The position numbers and the translations under genes were made by a program. From the NCBI GenBank assembly GCA_004151065.3, contig NWUY0300020507.1, positions 13,017 through 41,295 on the forward strand: DNA of 28,279 bases. The letters are read 5' to 3'. The notes beneath the pieces are model-generated. The model saw only the letters and a list, made by a program, of their open reading frames with translations. It was not told the DNA's origin and made no database searches. Origin of the DNA: Larix sibirica. Lineage: Eukaryota; Streptophyta; Pinopsida; Pinales; Pinaceae. This document shows, one piece after another, positions 9,251 through 18,937 of this stretch. How positions within the stretch are numbered: position 1 is the first letter of the stretch; each line of letters starts with the position of its first letter.

Positions 9251-10135
9251 TCTAAAAAATTAGAGAAATAACTCCTAAATTCCTTATAGCTCCTTGATTT
9301 ATACAATGAGATTGACTCTTGAAATTTAGCTTTCAAGAGGCCTTTGAAAACTTTAGTCTTCTTATTCATACTTATTTACATTATCTACAAAACCATAATC
9401 CATTTGGATTAGGTTTCTTTATTTTTTTTTCTATAGAAGGGTACTTATTCCAAGAAGACACCCTACACCTTGTATCCATCTCTTCTATACAATGGGAAAA
9501 ACCAACAACTTCCCCTAGACAAATTATCATGACAACAACACTTGGCACCCATTTTACAATAGAAACACAAATCTGAGCGATGTTTTTTTCCCAGATCAAC
9601 TTGATTGTTGATCAACACTTGAATTATGGACTTACATCATTGTGTACATATTTTCATGACTTTCCCTCTTTTTCCACATCCTCACAACATTTTCACCTTA
9701 ATAATATAGAGCCATTCTTAAACTAGGAGGTAAGTAGGTAATCTTTTATCTAAACTTGGAAAAACTGATGTGGAACATGAGGGAACACCTTGCAAGAAGA
9801 GAACCACCTTAACAATGCACTTCTAATGAGGGTTTCTAACTCAATTATCATTAGTTAGCTGCATCTTTATATAGTTTATTATTTTTTTCCTTTGGGCTAC
9901 ATCTAATTAGTTAAGTAATTAGCTTGATTTACTTCTTTAAGTTTGGTGGACCCTTTGTAAAACTACAAAATGTCTTTGACCAACTGAATAAACATAAGCA
10001 ATCTATTGTCAAGCCTATTTTTTGTTCCAAATTCTGAATGTTCTTCCGAATTTTTATTTTTGATCTAATTTGTTTCTTTCATGGGATAAGAATTGTTCCT
10101 TATCAATCATATAATATTCTTCAATGTTTTAAACC
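9251..10135. other. Possible LTR remnant and unassigned DNA
   Basis: If the PBS at 9236-9250 is real, an LTR should begin here. A small palindrome TCTAAAAAATTAGA sits at 9251-9264. No second LTR copy or end was recognised, and no gene is visible up to about 10.1 kb. Confidence 0.3.
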
Positions 10136-10137
10136 GC

Positions 10138-10392
10138 ATTCATTACAGCACCATTCCTTAAGGCCCATTGATTGTGAGGGTAGTAACATGGAATATTGAC
10201 TATAAATATCTTCCTCCTCTTTTGATATTTGGGAACTTCTTTCTTGGTTTATCCTACATTGGTTACACCACCACTAGTTAAAGCACCATTTGTTGTGAGG
10301 ATAGTCTAGTTATAGGACAAGTATCTACTCATGGCCTCTTCCTCTATGGGACGTTGACTCTAAAATATCCTCCTCCTCTCCCCATATTTTCT
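10138..10392 (+). repeat. Imperfect direct duplication, about 120-160 bp spacing
   Basis: CCATTGATTGTGAGGGTAGT (about 10165) recurs as CCATTTGTTGTGAGGATAGT (10286), and TGACTATAAATATCTTCCTC (10197) recurs as TGACTCTAAAATATCCTCCT (10355). The second copy carries about 37 extra bases. This is an old tandem duplication. Confidence 0.55.
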
Positions 10393-10659
10393 ATCATTTA
10401 AGTTGTAGTGTTTTTATTGGAAACTTTCCTTTGGATCCCCTACCCTTCCCCAAATAGTGTCATAGCTAGTAACCACAATGGATATGACTAGACTATAACT
10501 GTGACCTCCCTATTAACAACACCCCATTAGTAATATTCCCTTGGTAGATTGTCCAACCAATTAACCAAACCCTTAGGGTTTGCTTAGTTGTAAATTAATG
10601 GGAGGTTTAAATCTTTTATTTTATATTAATAAATAAAGCGACCATGCTTTAAATTTTAT

Positions 10660-11260
10660 AAAAAAATGTTTACACGCCACTCAATAAGTTTGGTAAGGAG
10701 TTTACACACCACTCTATATTTATCAATCCATTACCTTTTGATGATTTATTTATATCCATGTATTACAACGAGAAGAATGCTCTTGAGCATGCAATATATC
10801 ACTTGTCCAAAGAGCTTCTATATTGTTATTTATCACTATTCAACTACGCTTCAAGCATGCAATATATCGCATATCTCAACAGATTCTTCTCGCGACACAA
10901 GAGACATACAAATTGTGACACAAGTTTTGAACTTGCGATGTGTCGCACTTGGGAAATGTTTCTACCATGTGACCTACTTAGGAAATGTTTCTCTCACATG
11001 ACATATCGTTAAAAAAAAGTCTTTCCCATGCAACATACAAATTGTATGAAGTTTCACATTGTAATAGCTTATGTCACCAATCGAAAATATTTCCTCATGC
11101 TCCATGTCACAACCCCACTACATATGTGGGGTGCAACATGGAATACCTTCTACCCCACTACATATGTGGGGTACAACATGGAATACCTTCTTTTTGGAAC
11201 TTGCAATGTGTCACCATTCTAAAAGGTCTTGAACTTGTGACATGTAGCAAGCATGAAAGA
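10660..11260 (+). repeat. Degenerate repeat field around GCAATATATCRC
   Basis: Related words recur: AGCATGCAATATATCACTTG, AGCATGCAATATATCGCATA, GAACTTGCGATGTGTCGCAC, GGAAATGTTTCT (twice), GAACTTGCAATGTGTCACC and GAACTTGTGACATGTAGC. The ORFs predicted here are in overlapping frames and simply read the repeats. I take it as a decayed satellite-like array with unknown origin. Confidence 0.45.
11112..11191. repeat. Two 40-bp tandem units containing a palindrome
   Basis: Units 11112-11151 and 11152-11191 differ at one base. Each contains CCCCAC-TACATA-TGTGGGG, an inverted repeat able to form a short hairpin. The 39/40 identity is much higher than in surrounding repeats, so the duplication is recent. 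Confidence 0.88.
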
Positions 11261-11940
11261 ATTCTACATCACAAAACCACATACACACAAAGATAAAGTG
11301 TCTTTGATAAAGGCTAATGTGTCAACAATCCAAAAGATTTCAAACCAGTGATTTGTCATAGATCCCAAAGCCAAGCGACCCATGGTAAATGACAAGTTAT
11401 AAGCCCAAATGAGTGTTACCATTTGTTTTTTTAAGTTGAAAAGGGGAAATATGCTTTGGCATGATTGCATGCTGTTTCACCAAAAAGAATCTGACAAGAC
11501 CCAAATGACCAACACTTGTCCCTAATGCAGCATGAGAAAACTCTATTAGTCATCCCAAGGATGGATCCACCTACAATCCACCTAGAAAATTTAGTATTAT
11601 TCACGAGGTAAGCTCTTGTTTCTCCCTTTTACTCATCAATTTATTCACTCTTACATTAAACATACAAAATACTGAGAGGGGGGATGAACCAATGTTGACC
11701 AGATGTGGAGCACTTTTTACTTTTACAACTTTAAACAATCACCAAGAAAAATAGTCTTATCCACCATATGATGTTATCAGCTACATTAACGGTAATCAAC
11801 ATTAATAGATAATACATAGATATTTAAACTGGAAACCCAATTGGGAGAAAACCACTTGTAAATGTTTACCATAAAAAATTTGTTACAACTTTGTGAGGTT
11901 TACCAGTCCCTTGTGCAAGCATCAAATTGAAATCTACAGG
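11260..11940. other. No recognisable gene
   Basis: Only short frames without family resemblance. No terminal repeats or RNA genes are seen. Confidence 0.55.
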
Positions 11941-11942
11941 CG

Positions 11943-12040
11943 CCAACCTGTGAGGACACCAATCCTCTGTAAGCACCAACTTACAATCCAAGTACCAACC
12001 TTTTTGGATGAGGACACCAATCCTCTCCTTTGCACCACCT
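11943..12040 (+). repeat. 58-bp direct repeat
   Basis: TGAGGACACCAATCCTCT occurs identically at 11951-11968 and 12009-12026, each preceded by CCAACC and followed within a few bases by GCACCA. Stretches around them are also alike. GAGGA...TCCTC inside each copy is a small inverted repeat. Confidence 0.75.
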
Positions 12041-12059
12041 TGCCACCTTGAAGTGTTAG

Positions 12060-12650
12060 TGAATATATATATATAATACACTTTCACAAATTTTTAGCCC
12101 TATTTCTCTATTGTTGACATAGTAAGTTCACCTTCAAAAGCTTATGTTAATGTTACTTCAAACTCTCTATTTTTATGCTTGTAATATTATCATTGATTCC
12201 GACACTAGGTGTATATAGATCTTTCTACAATTCAAATCCTATGATCAATTCTATTTTCTCATTATCATTCAAGTCAAACTCACATCAAACCTAGAATATA
12301 TCTTTGACTAATTTCAACTTCTATCTACTCTTCATGCCTCAAAACTCACACACCACCACACACAAAATATTCAAATCGATTATAGTTTTTAAATGGCCTT
12401 TGTGGGGTCTTTAGACCACTTGTGGACCCAACATAATGAGGCCGAATTTTGTATCAACATAAAAACAAAGAACATAATTTTTTATTTATAGAGTCGACTT
12501 ATGATTTATGGTAGGAGTTCCTAATATATTTTTTTATTCACCCAAACAATGATCTTGAGGTTGAGCGAATCCCTGATCATCATTCAACATAGTTCTAGCA
12601 AATTTGTTTCCTTTTATTCTGCCTTTGTTTCATCAATACTAGAATCATGT
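12060..12650. other. No recognisable gene
   Basis: AT-rich intergenic or old transposon sequence. A short (TA)n run is at 12065-12074. Nothing else can be supported. Confidence 0.5.
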
Positions 12651-12653
12651 GTG

Positions 12654-12735
12654 CTTGTACCATAATTCCTGTAGGTGTTGGTACCGGAATTCTTGTAGAT
12701 GTTGGTACCATAATTGGTATCAGAATTCTTGTAGG
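12654..12735 (+). repeat. About 24-bp tandem repeat, four diverged units
   Basis: The unit is TTGGTACCRGAATTCTTGTA with GATG or GGTG; copies begin near 12654, 12676, 12700 and 12714, the third shortened. One copy reads TTGGTATCAGAATTC, which resembles a retroelement PBS by chance of the repeat sequence. Confidence 0.65.
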
Positions 12736-12974
12736 TTCTCTTTGTCTTCTTGTTGCCACTTTAAGGCTTCTTCAACTTCATATTGATTTAGGGATTCTTC
12801 AAGGCTCCTTTTAACACTTCAATGTTGCTTAACTTCCTGCATCAAGGTTTCTTCACTTGGATTTGCAATGACTTATTCTCATGGCTTGACACTTTACTTG
12901 TCTTCATGGCACTTTATCATGACACATCATGATCTTTCCATCATCAAATATGGCACTTCATTTTGATTGTCAGG

Positions 12975-13345
12975 CTATTTCTTAGCCCATGTGGGCATTT
13001 TATTTAGCCTGTGCGGGCATAATTCTCACCAATCATGTGCAGGCATATTTGTTGTGCGGGCATACTTTTCTTGTAGACATTTTAAAGTGTTGTACATGCA
13101 TATTACTTTTCCAGCTGTGTGCGTATTCCTTAGGCCTATGGGGGCATTTTCTTAGGCATGTGTGGGAATTTTACTTTGCCAATTTTGTGCATTTTTCTCA
13201 ATGTTGGATGGCATTTTAATACTGTTGTGTGGGAATATTACACTTGATTGTGCGGGCATATTGCTTGGTTTTGCAGGCATATTGCTCGAAGCATATTACA
13301 CCTAACTATGTGGGAATATTGTGTGGGCATTTTCCTTAAGTGTTG
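12975..13345 (+). repeat. Diverged minisatellite, consensus near TGTGYGGGCATATT
   Basis: About a dozen copies of a 14-base core recur every 15-40 bp, for example CTGTGCGGGCATAATT, ATGTGCAGGCATATTT, TTGTGCGGGCATATTG and TGTGTGGGAATATTAC. The copies are spread over nearly 400 bp between the gypsy polypurine tract and 12.9 kb, where a 3' LTR would be expected. Reading frames across it are repeat artefacts. Confidence 0.7.
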
Positions 13346-13359
13346 GTAGGAATAATTCT

Positions 13360-13494
13360 TTGACATTCATCCTTACTGTCACATCAACTCACTGCCACAG
13401 AAGCTCTTCCACATTAGCTCACTACCACATTAGCTCTTCCATATTGACATTCATCCTTGCTACCATATTGACATCAAAGGCAACTCGTCAACAA
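13360..13494 (-). mobile_element. Possible start of a gypsy 3' LTR
   Basis: On the minus strand, TGTTGACGAG begins directly after a polypurine tract, where the 3' LTR of the gypsy relic should start. It contains short internal repeats (AATGTCAATATGG, GAGCTAATGTGG, each about twice). I could not match it to the sequence upstream of the gag, so LTR status is tentative. Confidence 0.35.
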
Positions 13495-13508
13495 TACCCC
13501 CCTTTGTC
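13495..13508 (-). other. Polypurine tract of the gypsy relic
   Basis: The minus strand reads GACAAAGGGGGGTA immediately before TTGTTGACGAG, the usual form of a plus-strand DNA priming site at the edge of a 3' LTR. Confidence 0.55.
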
Positions 13509-13860
13509 ATTAATGGAAACACCACAACTTCACCTTTGTTGCATCTTTTATTTTTCTTTTGATCTCTCCCCATTTGATATGAATAACACTCACCAAGTTT
13601 CAAGTTGACCATATTGGTTGTGCCAATCACCTTCTCCACTTCTGAGTTCACTACTTTGAATGAATTCTGTGTGGAATCAAGCTGCAACCCAAGCTACCTT
13701 ATCACATATCCATTCATGAAATTATGGGCCTCCCCACTATGTGTACCATGGCATGTACTAATCTCCCATTCAGTTCTACCACTACATAGAATTTTTTTGT
13801 GAAATATTGCTCTTGGTTTGTTGTAGGATTTCCTTCCAACACAATGATGAAGACTTTGAA
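13509..13860 (-). pseudogene. Ty3/gypsy retropepsin (aspartic protease) relic
   Basis: The minus strand reads through FYVVVELNGRLVHAMV, then after a frameshift HSGEAHNFM and, past a stop, LGLQLDSTQNSFKVVNSE and VEKVIGTTNMVNLKLGE. These match the gypsy protease layout: beta strand with NG, AMVD[ST]GA[ST]HNF active-site block, then the flap and VNSE region. The catalytic Asp is replaced by His. After KLGE only about 80 bp separates the protease from a polypurine tract, so reverse transcriptase, RNase H and integrase are missing. Confidence 0.8.
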
Positions 13861-13899
13861 AAAACCAGTAGTAGGTTAGTCCACTTGCTCCATAGTAGA

Positions 13900-15280
13900 C
13901 ATATTCTATTTTAACTAATTTTTTCTTGCATAATGTCATTTGCACAACTCCAACAAGAGATTGGATTTTTTTTTTCTTTAGGTACTTTCAGTTGCTTGGT
14001 GTTAACTCCCCTAGCCTTACTAGATGGGTTTTCCCTCACCTTTCTCTTCTTATTTTTCTTATCAACTTGTTTATCTCCTTTATCATTCTCATCTCCCTTT
14101 GGACCACCTTTTGTCTCTACCTTGTAGTCCAACAACTTGTCTATTGTGATGATCGTTACTACAAGGGTCTGCACATCTTGATGTTGTAGGTCACTCTAAA
14201 CCCAAGGTGTAACCCTCTCCTAAAATGGACTAAGCTATATTCTTCCATCATGTCCTTGATCCCCAGCATAAGGCCCAAAAAATCCTTGATATATGCTTAG
14301 ACCCTTCTTGTATGATTAAGAGTCAAATGCCATGTCCATGCAATCTAAGACTAGTTCCTTGGCCCCAATTGGTCCTTTAAGATTGCTTTAATCTCCACCT
14401 ATTTTTAAGTCCTTTTTACATTGTTCCCATCTACCATGTCCATTTTATTTATCTAGTAGAGATTTGTGGTACATATCAAAAATATCATAGCAATGTTTAC
14501 CCTGGCTTCATCTAAGATTCCACTCCTCTACTCCAAGAACTGCTCAATATCCTAATAGAAGCTACCAAGTAACTTAGCATTGCACGTGCCATCATACAAT
14601 TTTGGTTCCTTGATATTTATATATCATCATATGAGATGGAAAACTATTCCCACTGGAAACAACTCATTTCAACAGGTTAATGTGATCCTCTTGATCACTT
14701 AGCTACCTAACAATAGTCTTAAACAAGTTCTCTATAACATGTAGTATTTCATTCACATCAATATTATGAATTAGTGCCTCACTAAAGGCATTTGTAGTAT
14801 CCTAGCACATCGATACCACCTTATTATAAACTTGGTGCATGCTGGACAACTTTGTCTCCAAGGATTTTTCCTTCTCCTAGTGCATGTCAATAGTGCATTT
14901 TATGTTCTCAAAACTCCTCTCTAAGTGCCTAATTATGGTCCTAAAAATTATATGGTTTGTATTATTGTCAACCTGCGACACAACCTCTACATCCTTAGTA
15001 GTCATAGTCATGTTCCTAGAAACAACAAAAGTACTCAGCTTGTGAATGGACTACCTTGGCTTCCTATTGCACCTAGGTCACGAGTCTGCAATTGTTGGCA
15101 CTCAAGTTTCCCTTCACAAATGATTTCCAATTCATTCAAGGTCTATGCGAACGAACTTCATTGGGTACCTATTGGGCCTAGGCACAAGTCTATGATTGCA
15201 ACATTCAGGTTTCCCTTCACTACTTCCTACCAACTTGCCTCAATGACTAGAACTGCTTCTAAGTTCACTCAGGCATGAAA
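13900..15280 (-). pseudogene. Ty3/gypsy gag relic
   Basis: From right to left: an N-terminal charged helical stretch (IIRHLERSFENIKCTIDMH), then IKEPKLYDGTCNAK (family P-x-P-x-x-YDG-x-x-[DN]-A), DEARVNIAMIFL, LKDQLGPRN, YIKDFLGLMLGIKDM and EEYSLVHF, which together give the retrotransposon gag capsid fold. A further frame has TIDKLLDYKVE, a Lys-rich linker and CWSCAND, a broken CCHC knuckle. Many stops and at least one frameshift remain, so it is dead. Order and strand agree with the protease just downstream. The family looks like a chromovirus-type gypsy, but without reverse transcriptase that is inference. Confidence 0.85.
15045..15222 (+). repeat. 102-bp tandem duplication at the gag start
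   Basis: CTATTGCACCTAGGTCACGA (about 15064) recurs as CTATTGGGCCTAGGCACAAG (about 15169), and TTTCCCTTCAC at 15107-15117 recurs at 15210-15220. The copies are about 80 percent alike and lie at the 5' edge of the gypsy gag relic. Confidence 0.65.
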
Positions 15281-15358
15281 AAGAGTGCCCAAAATGATTT
15301 TCAAACCATTATTAGAGAAGTAAAAATGGTCAAGAGTAATGTAGATACACATTATTTA

Positions 15359-15370
15359 GATATGATACCA
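15359..15370 (-). other. PBS-like site of the gypsy relic
   Basis: The minus strand reads TGGTATCATATC. The first eight bases and the final C equal the tRNA-iMet PBS TGGTATCAGAGC. It lies about 80 bp upstream of gag, and TTCATGATAGT precedes it, so an LTR end at about 15380 is plausible. Confidence 0.5.
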
Positions 15371-15374
15371 ACTA

Positions 15375-15863
15375 TCATGAACTTGTAGTGTCACAATTTT
15401 TTTTCTTTGATCTTAAGAAATTTTCCATCTTCACTTTGACAACTAAGGTCACATGGCACTGCCTTTCCTTGGCCACAAGTATTAACAAACACGTTCCTAT
15501 TGAAATCAAACTACACCTCTTCACCTAAGGTCTTCCTATAGCTTAACCTTAGACTACAATATGTTAGATGTGCAACTTTAGTTTTACTTAACCAAGTTAT
15601 CCAATGCTAGGAACATGTCCTACCATGGCCTTTACAAGATCCCAACAATGCTTAGCCAACATTGCAACAGTTATCCATTACAATGTATCATAGAAACATA
15701 ATAGCATTCATCCAACCAAAGAGAACAAAAGGCACATGTGGAATTGGAATCCAAGGAAGGTTCCCTAAACTTTATTAAATTATGTCTCAATGTACAATAG
15801 AGGATTCATGACAACTACTTGAAGCTATTTTTAAATACTACAATTACAAAAGGCACCTCTTTC
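15375..15863 (-). mobile_element. Candidate 5' LTR of the gypsy relic
   Basis: This non-coding stretch lies between the PBS-like site and a copia gag fragment. On the minus strand it may start at TGTCATGAATCC (about 15814) and end near AAGTTCA (about 15380). No second copy was recognised within the window, so boundaries are guesses. Confidence 0.35.
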
Positions 15864-15986
15864 CTAGAATTNAATGTCGTCCCACAAGTCATTGTAGACA
15901 TACACAGCCTTGAGCTTCCTCCACCATTCTGGAAATGTATCTTTGCCGGTGAGTGTAGCACCAACAACTGATGCTATGGAATGCAT
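15864..15986 (-). pseudogene. Ty1/copia gag N-terminal fragment
   Basis: From ATG at 15986 the minus strand encodes MHSIASVVGATLTGKDTF, then PEWWRKLKAVYVYNDLWDDI and a stop at 15864-15866, with an N at 15872. The pattern L-T-G-x-[DN]-x-F-x-x-W-x-[RK]-x-[LIM]-[KR] followed by L-W-D is the start of copia gag, before the UBN2 domain. The rest of gag is lost, apparently because the gypsy element or a deletion intervenes. It belongs with the PBS and LTR at 17.5 kb. The ORF on the opposite strand starting at 15910 is its shadow. Confidence 0.75.
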
Positions 15987-17513
15987 CTTGAACCTGCAAC
16001 TTATACAATTCTTGAAAAATATAGGATGCATTCTTAAAAGCTACTCCTTTGTTTACAGATTACAATATTTAATTTTGCAGTTGTCAAAATGATTTTGCAG
16101 CTCTATACAGATTCTTCCATACTCTTTTTAAAAATTAAGAGCAAGCTTTCTCTCAGAACTCTTTAAAAAAGAAAGAGATTACAATATTCTTCACTTCTCA
16201 AATAATTAATTCTCACCCTCACAAGGCGAATCTAATGACGCAGTCTGATTACAATGATGCCTTATACTTGAATCTTTGGCTTACAATATAAAAGTATGAT
16301 TCCAATATTAGTCTCAACCCCTTAAAAATTGTAAAATTGTATTTACCTCCATGCAAAGAACAGCAATAGTTTATTAGGGTTTCACTTCAATTTCACTAAA
16401 CAGATATTATACTTGGTCTCAGCCAGATTTCTGACTGCAGCTCTTCATGCTTGGATGCAATCTTCAACCCTATTCCAATGCGTTCAATATACAGTTCTAG
16501 TCTCGGTCTCCAGGCACAAGAACAAGGGTGATGATATCCAACACTTGAGCAACTTCTACGCAGCAATGTGCAACTCCAGAACAACCTTCAACGCAGCTTC
16601 CGAACAACAACAATTTGATGTGGAGATTCACGCTCTTCAACGCGGTCTCAGTCTTCACTTAGCATGTAGGAGGTCGCAGCTCTCAATGGTTGCAAAGGAG
16701 GAGAGCTGGCAGCTTCATGGTAAAGTCTCCAACGCACAAAGGAGAGAGGTCTTCACACTATTGCTTCCCTTCAATCTCCACACACAGGCATAGATAACAA
16801 AGAAGGTGCGGCCTTTCACACATAACTCAACGTAGGTCACAAAAACATGGACGTGCCTCTCCTTAGCACTTCGAGCTCGCAGCAACCATTCAACCGATAG
16901 CAGAGGTTTAATCTCTCCTCGGACGTCGATGTCGAAGTCTTCACATCGTGTGGGTCGCAGACTTCACAAACTCGATGTCTTCACACTCGTGGTTGAACTG
17001 GAGATATACCATATAAGCTCACAATGGACTCAGCATAGTACACAGTAGTTTGATCTCCAACGATCTTCACACATCGATTAGGGTTTGCAGCACTGAGCAG
17101 AAGCTCCAAGCACACATAAAAGTGAACGCAGCCTTCAAAGTATGCAATATCACACACAATTTTGAAGAGAATGATACGCAGCAGCAGTTTACGGGCTAGT
17201 AATGCTTCTCCACAGTTTTGATACGAGCTGCAGCTACAAAAATATTTACCCAAGCTTTCACAAGAGAAAGGGAGGTCGTGGTTCATCAACACAGGAGGGA
17301 AGAGAAACGGTCAACTGCAGGAGGCAGTCACGCAACACTGAGAATGGCAGAGTAGCGCAAATATCAGAAAGGGCACAGAGGGCAGAACACAGAGCTAAAA
17401 TTGGCGAACTGACCAGCGCAGCAATAGCAGGGCAGGTCTGGGCTCTGAGGAAGGACACAGTGCCAAAATTGGCAATCTGACCAGCGCAGGAGTTATGGCA
17501 GAGCAGGTCTGAG
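15987..17513 (-). mobile_element. Long untranslated leader of the copia element
   Basis: About 1.5 kb lies between the PBS at 17.5 kb and the first gag codon. It is GC-richer than its flanks from about 16390 onwards and has no protein-family match on either strand, despite open frames such as 16413-16793 (+) and 17258-17527 (-). A leader this long is unusual for copia and may itself be a non-autonomous insertion. Confidence 0.5.
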
Positions 17514-17520
17514 CTCTGAT
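17390..17520 (-). repeat. 68-bp tandem duplication next to the PBS
   Basis: Copies start at 17390 (CAGAGCTAAAATTGGCGAAC) and 17458 (CAGTGCCAAAATTGGCAATC). Both contain CTGACCAGCGCAG, then GCAGGTCTGRGCTCTGA. The second copy ends in the PBS, and the first carries the PBS-like GGCTCTGAGGAAGGACA at the equivalent place. Confidence 0.8.
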
Positions 17521-17525
17521 ACCAC
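17514..17525 (-). other. Primer-binding site of a copia retrotransposon
   Basis: The minus strand reads TGGTATCAGAGC, the classic 12-base complement of plant initiator methionine tRNA, here fully conserved. It follows CCTGTCATG, so the upstream LTR would end in TGTCA at about 17527. Confidence 0.8.
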
Positions 17526-17526
17526 A

Positions 17527-18021
17527 TGACAGGAAAATAACTCCCAGATATTCAATTCATTCACCAAACATTTGCATTCATACAAATATTTTACGACCTT
17601 TGGGATTCATATTCCAATGGTCCCTTGGAGTCCTCACAACTCTTTGTATTCTTCAATTACAAACTACCCTAGGATTCTAACAGAGACAAACAAGACAAAA
17701 AGTGGATGTATTATAACATCGTGCTTAGAAATGGCATACAAGTATGCCGTAAATTGTTATGCAAGTTTAGGAACTGCTCACCTGATCTCATTAATAACAT
17801 TAACCTAAAATGTTGTCCATTATGTATGGCATACAAGAGTATCTTAAATATATTAAGAGTGTTGTAAATATATTATGCAAGTTCTAGGAACCACACACCT
17901 AATTTCATTGATAAAATTAAATCAAAATGTCATTTATTACATTATTTATTTTTTACTTTGTTACGACATTACTCCGACTCTTTAAAATAAACATTATAAT
18001 GTCTAACAAAATGCCGACTGC
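17527..18021 (-). mobile_element. Candidate 5' LTR of the copia element
   Basis: Immediately outside the PBS the plus strand starts TGACAGG, the complement of an LTR ending CCTGTCA. A matching TG start on the minus strand may be TGCAGTCGGC at about 18021, giving an LTR of about 495 bp. The far end is uncertain and no 3' LTR was found in the window. Confidence 0.45.
17731..17945 (-). repeat. Imperfect tandem duplication in the LTR
   Basis: ATGGCATACAAG occurs at 17731 and 17825, TTATGCAAGTT at 17758 and 17873, and the following CTRATYTCATT blocks align as well. The second copy has about 21 extra bases. Such duplications are common in the U3 part of LTRs. Confidence 0.7.
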
Positions 18022-18900
18022 ATTTTTCTTGGTCCATGTTGAAATAAGATACGACTAATATTTTATGATTTCCAAATCAAACTCCTTGGGTTTTAGGGAA
18101 TAAGTTTCACTCTTCAAGAATTTCAAGTTTCTCTGCTGTCACAGTGATCTACTTTACTTAATGGACGGAAACATGAGAATAAACTAATATCGAAACAATC
18201 CTTGCAGCTTTATGTAATTAAAGTCAAATAAAAGAGAAGATATCCATTCAAGTATCAAGTGCAATGCAGATGAATAACCGAAAAATTGAAGTTCTAAAAA
18301 TGTACATTGAAACATAGTGTTCCCGGTCTATTATGCACAAAGTGCATTAAATCCCTCCTGCTGGACATGATATCTGTCCAGGAAAAAGCAATTTAATGCA
18401 TGCTGTGCAGGATACATACACACTTTGTTTGATATTCCAATCCATGGATCCTAAAAGGGGATGGGAACCAGGTTGGGGATCCACATACCAGAGCAGATAA
18501 TTAACATCAATTCCTACAGCTTTTCTAGTAAGAGAAAGGCTCTAAAAGAACTTGGATGCAATGAATTTTCATTTGCTATAGAAAACAGATCCTCCTTAAA
18601 ATTTAAATGCCATATAAATTCCTACTAATTTTTATCAAGTTTTGGAAGCCAAGAAAAGGTTCAATGTGAAATTTCTCATATTCCAGAAAACCATGTGTTC
18701 CTTTGTTTCAAAAGTAATCCACTGAGCTGAAGGGGACAACATATCAAAACTAATGTCATAAGAATTCATAAATCTTTGGAAACAAATCACAATAAAAGGA
18801 AAGAACTTCATTATCAGAAGCAATTACAGATAATAAGAGCCCTGATTGTAAAGTTACATTAATGTAGATTGACATTTTGTTATGAATAGGAACTTTCTTG
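18022..18900. other. Low-repeat intergenic DNA with two small hairpins
   Basis: No gene or transposon is recognised. TGCACAAAGTGCA (18334-18346) and CTGGACA-TGATATC-TGTCCAG (18361-18381) are neighbouring small inverted repeats. The lack of visible transposon protein remains suggests this stretch is nearer single-copy gene space. Confidence 0.4.
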
Positions 18901-18910
18901 GATACATTCA

Positions 18911-18916
18911 TTTATT
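18911..18916 (-). terminator. Candidate poly(A) signal AATAAA
   Basis: The minus strand reads TTAATAAATG about 20 nt after the stop of the 72-codon ORF. It is a correct hexamer, though such words are frequent in AT-rich DNA. Confidence 0.3.
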
Positions 18917-18937
18917 AATAAGAAGCCACAGAACTCT

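Noticed and set aside
9594-9613. GATCAAC/GTTGATC inverted repeat as a terminator or hairpin gene
   Set aside because: The stem is only 7 bp in AT-rich plant DNA, within chance expectation.
12712-12727. TTGGTATCAGAATTC as a retroelement PBS
   Set aside because: It is one copy of a local 24-bp tandem repeat and lacks the final AGC match and any adjacent LTR.
12967-13219. Two overlapping plus-strand ORFs with Cys/His-rich sequence, zinc-finger-like
   Set aside because: They simply read the TGTGCGGGCAT minisatellite in two frames.
16413-16793. 126-codon plus-strand ORF
   Set aside because: It lies in the untranslated leader of a minus-strand copia element, with low-complexity composition and no domain.
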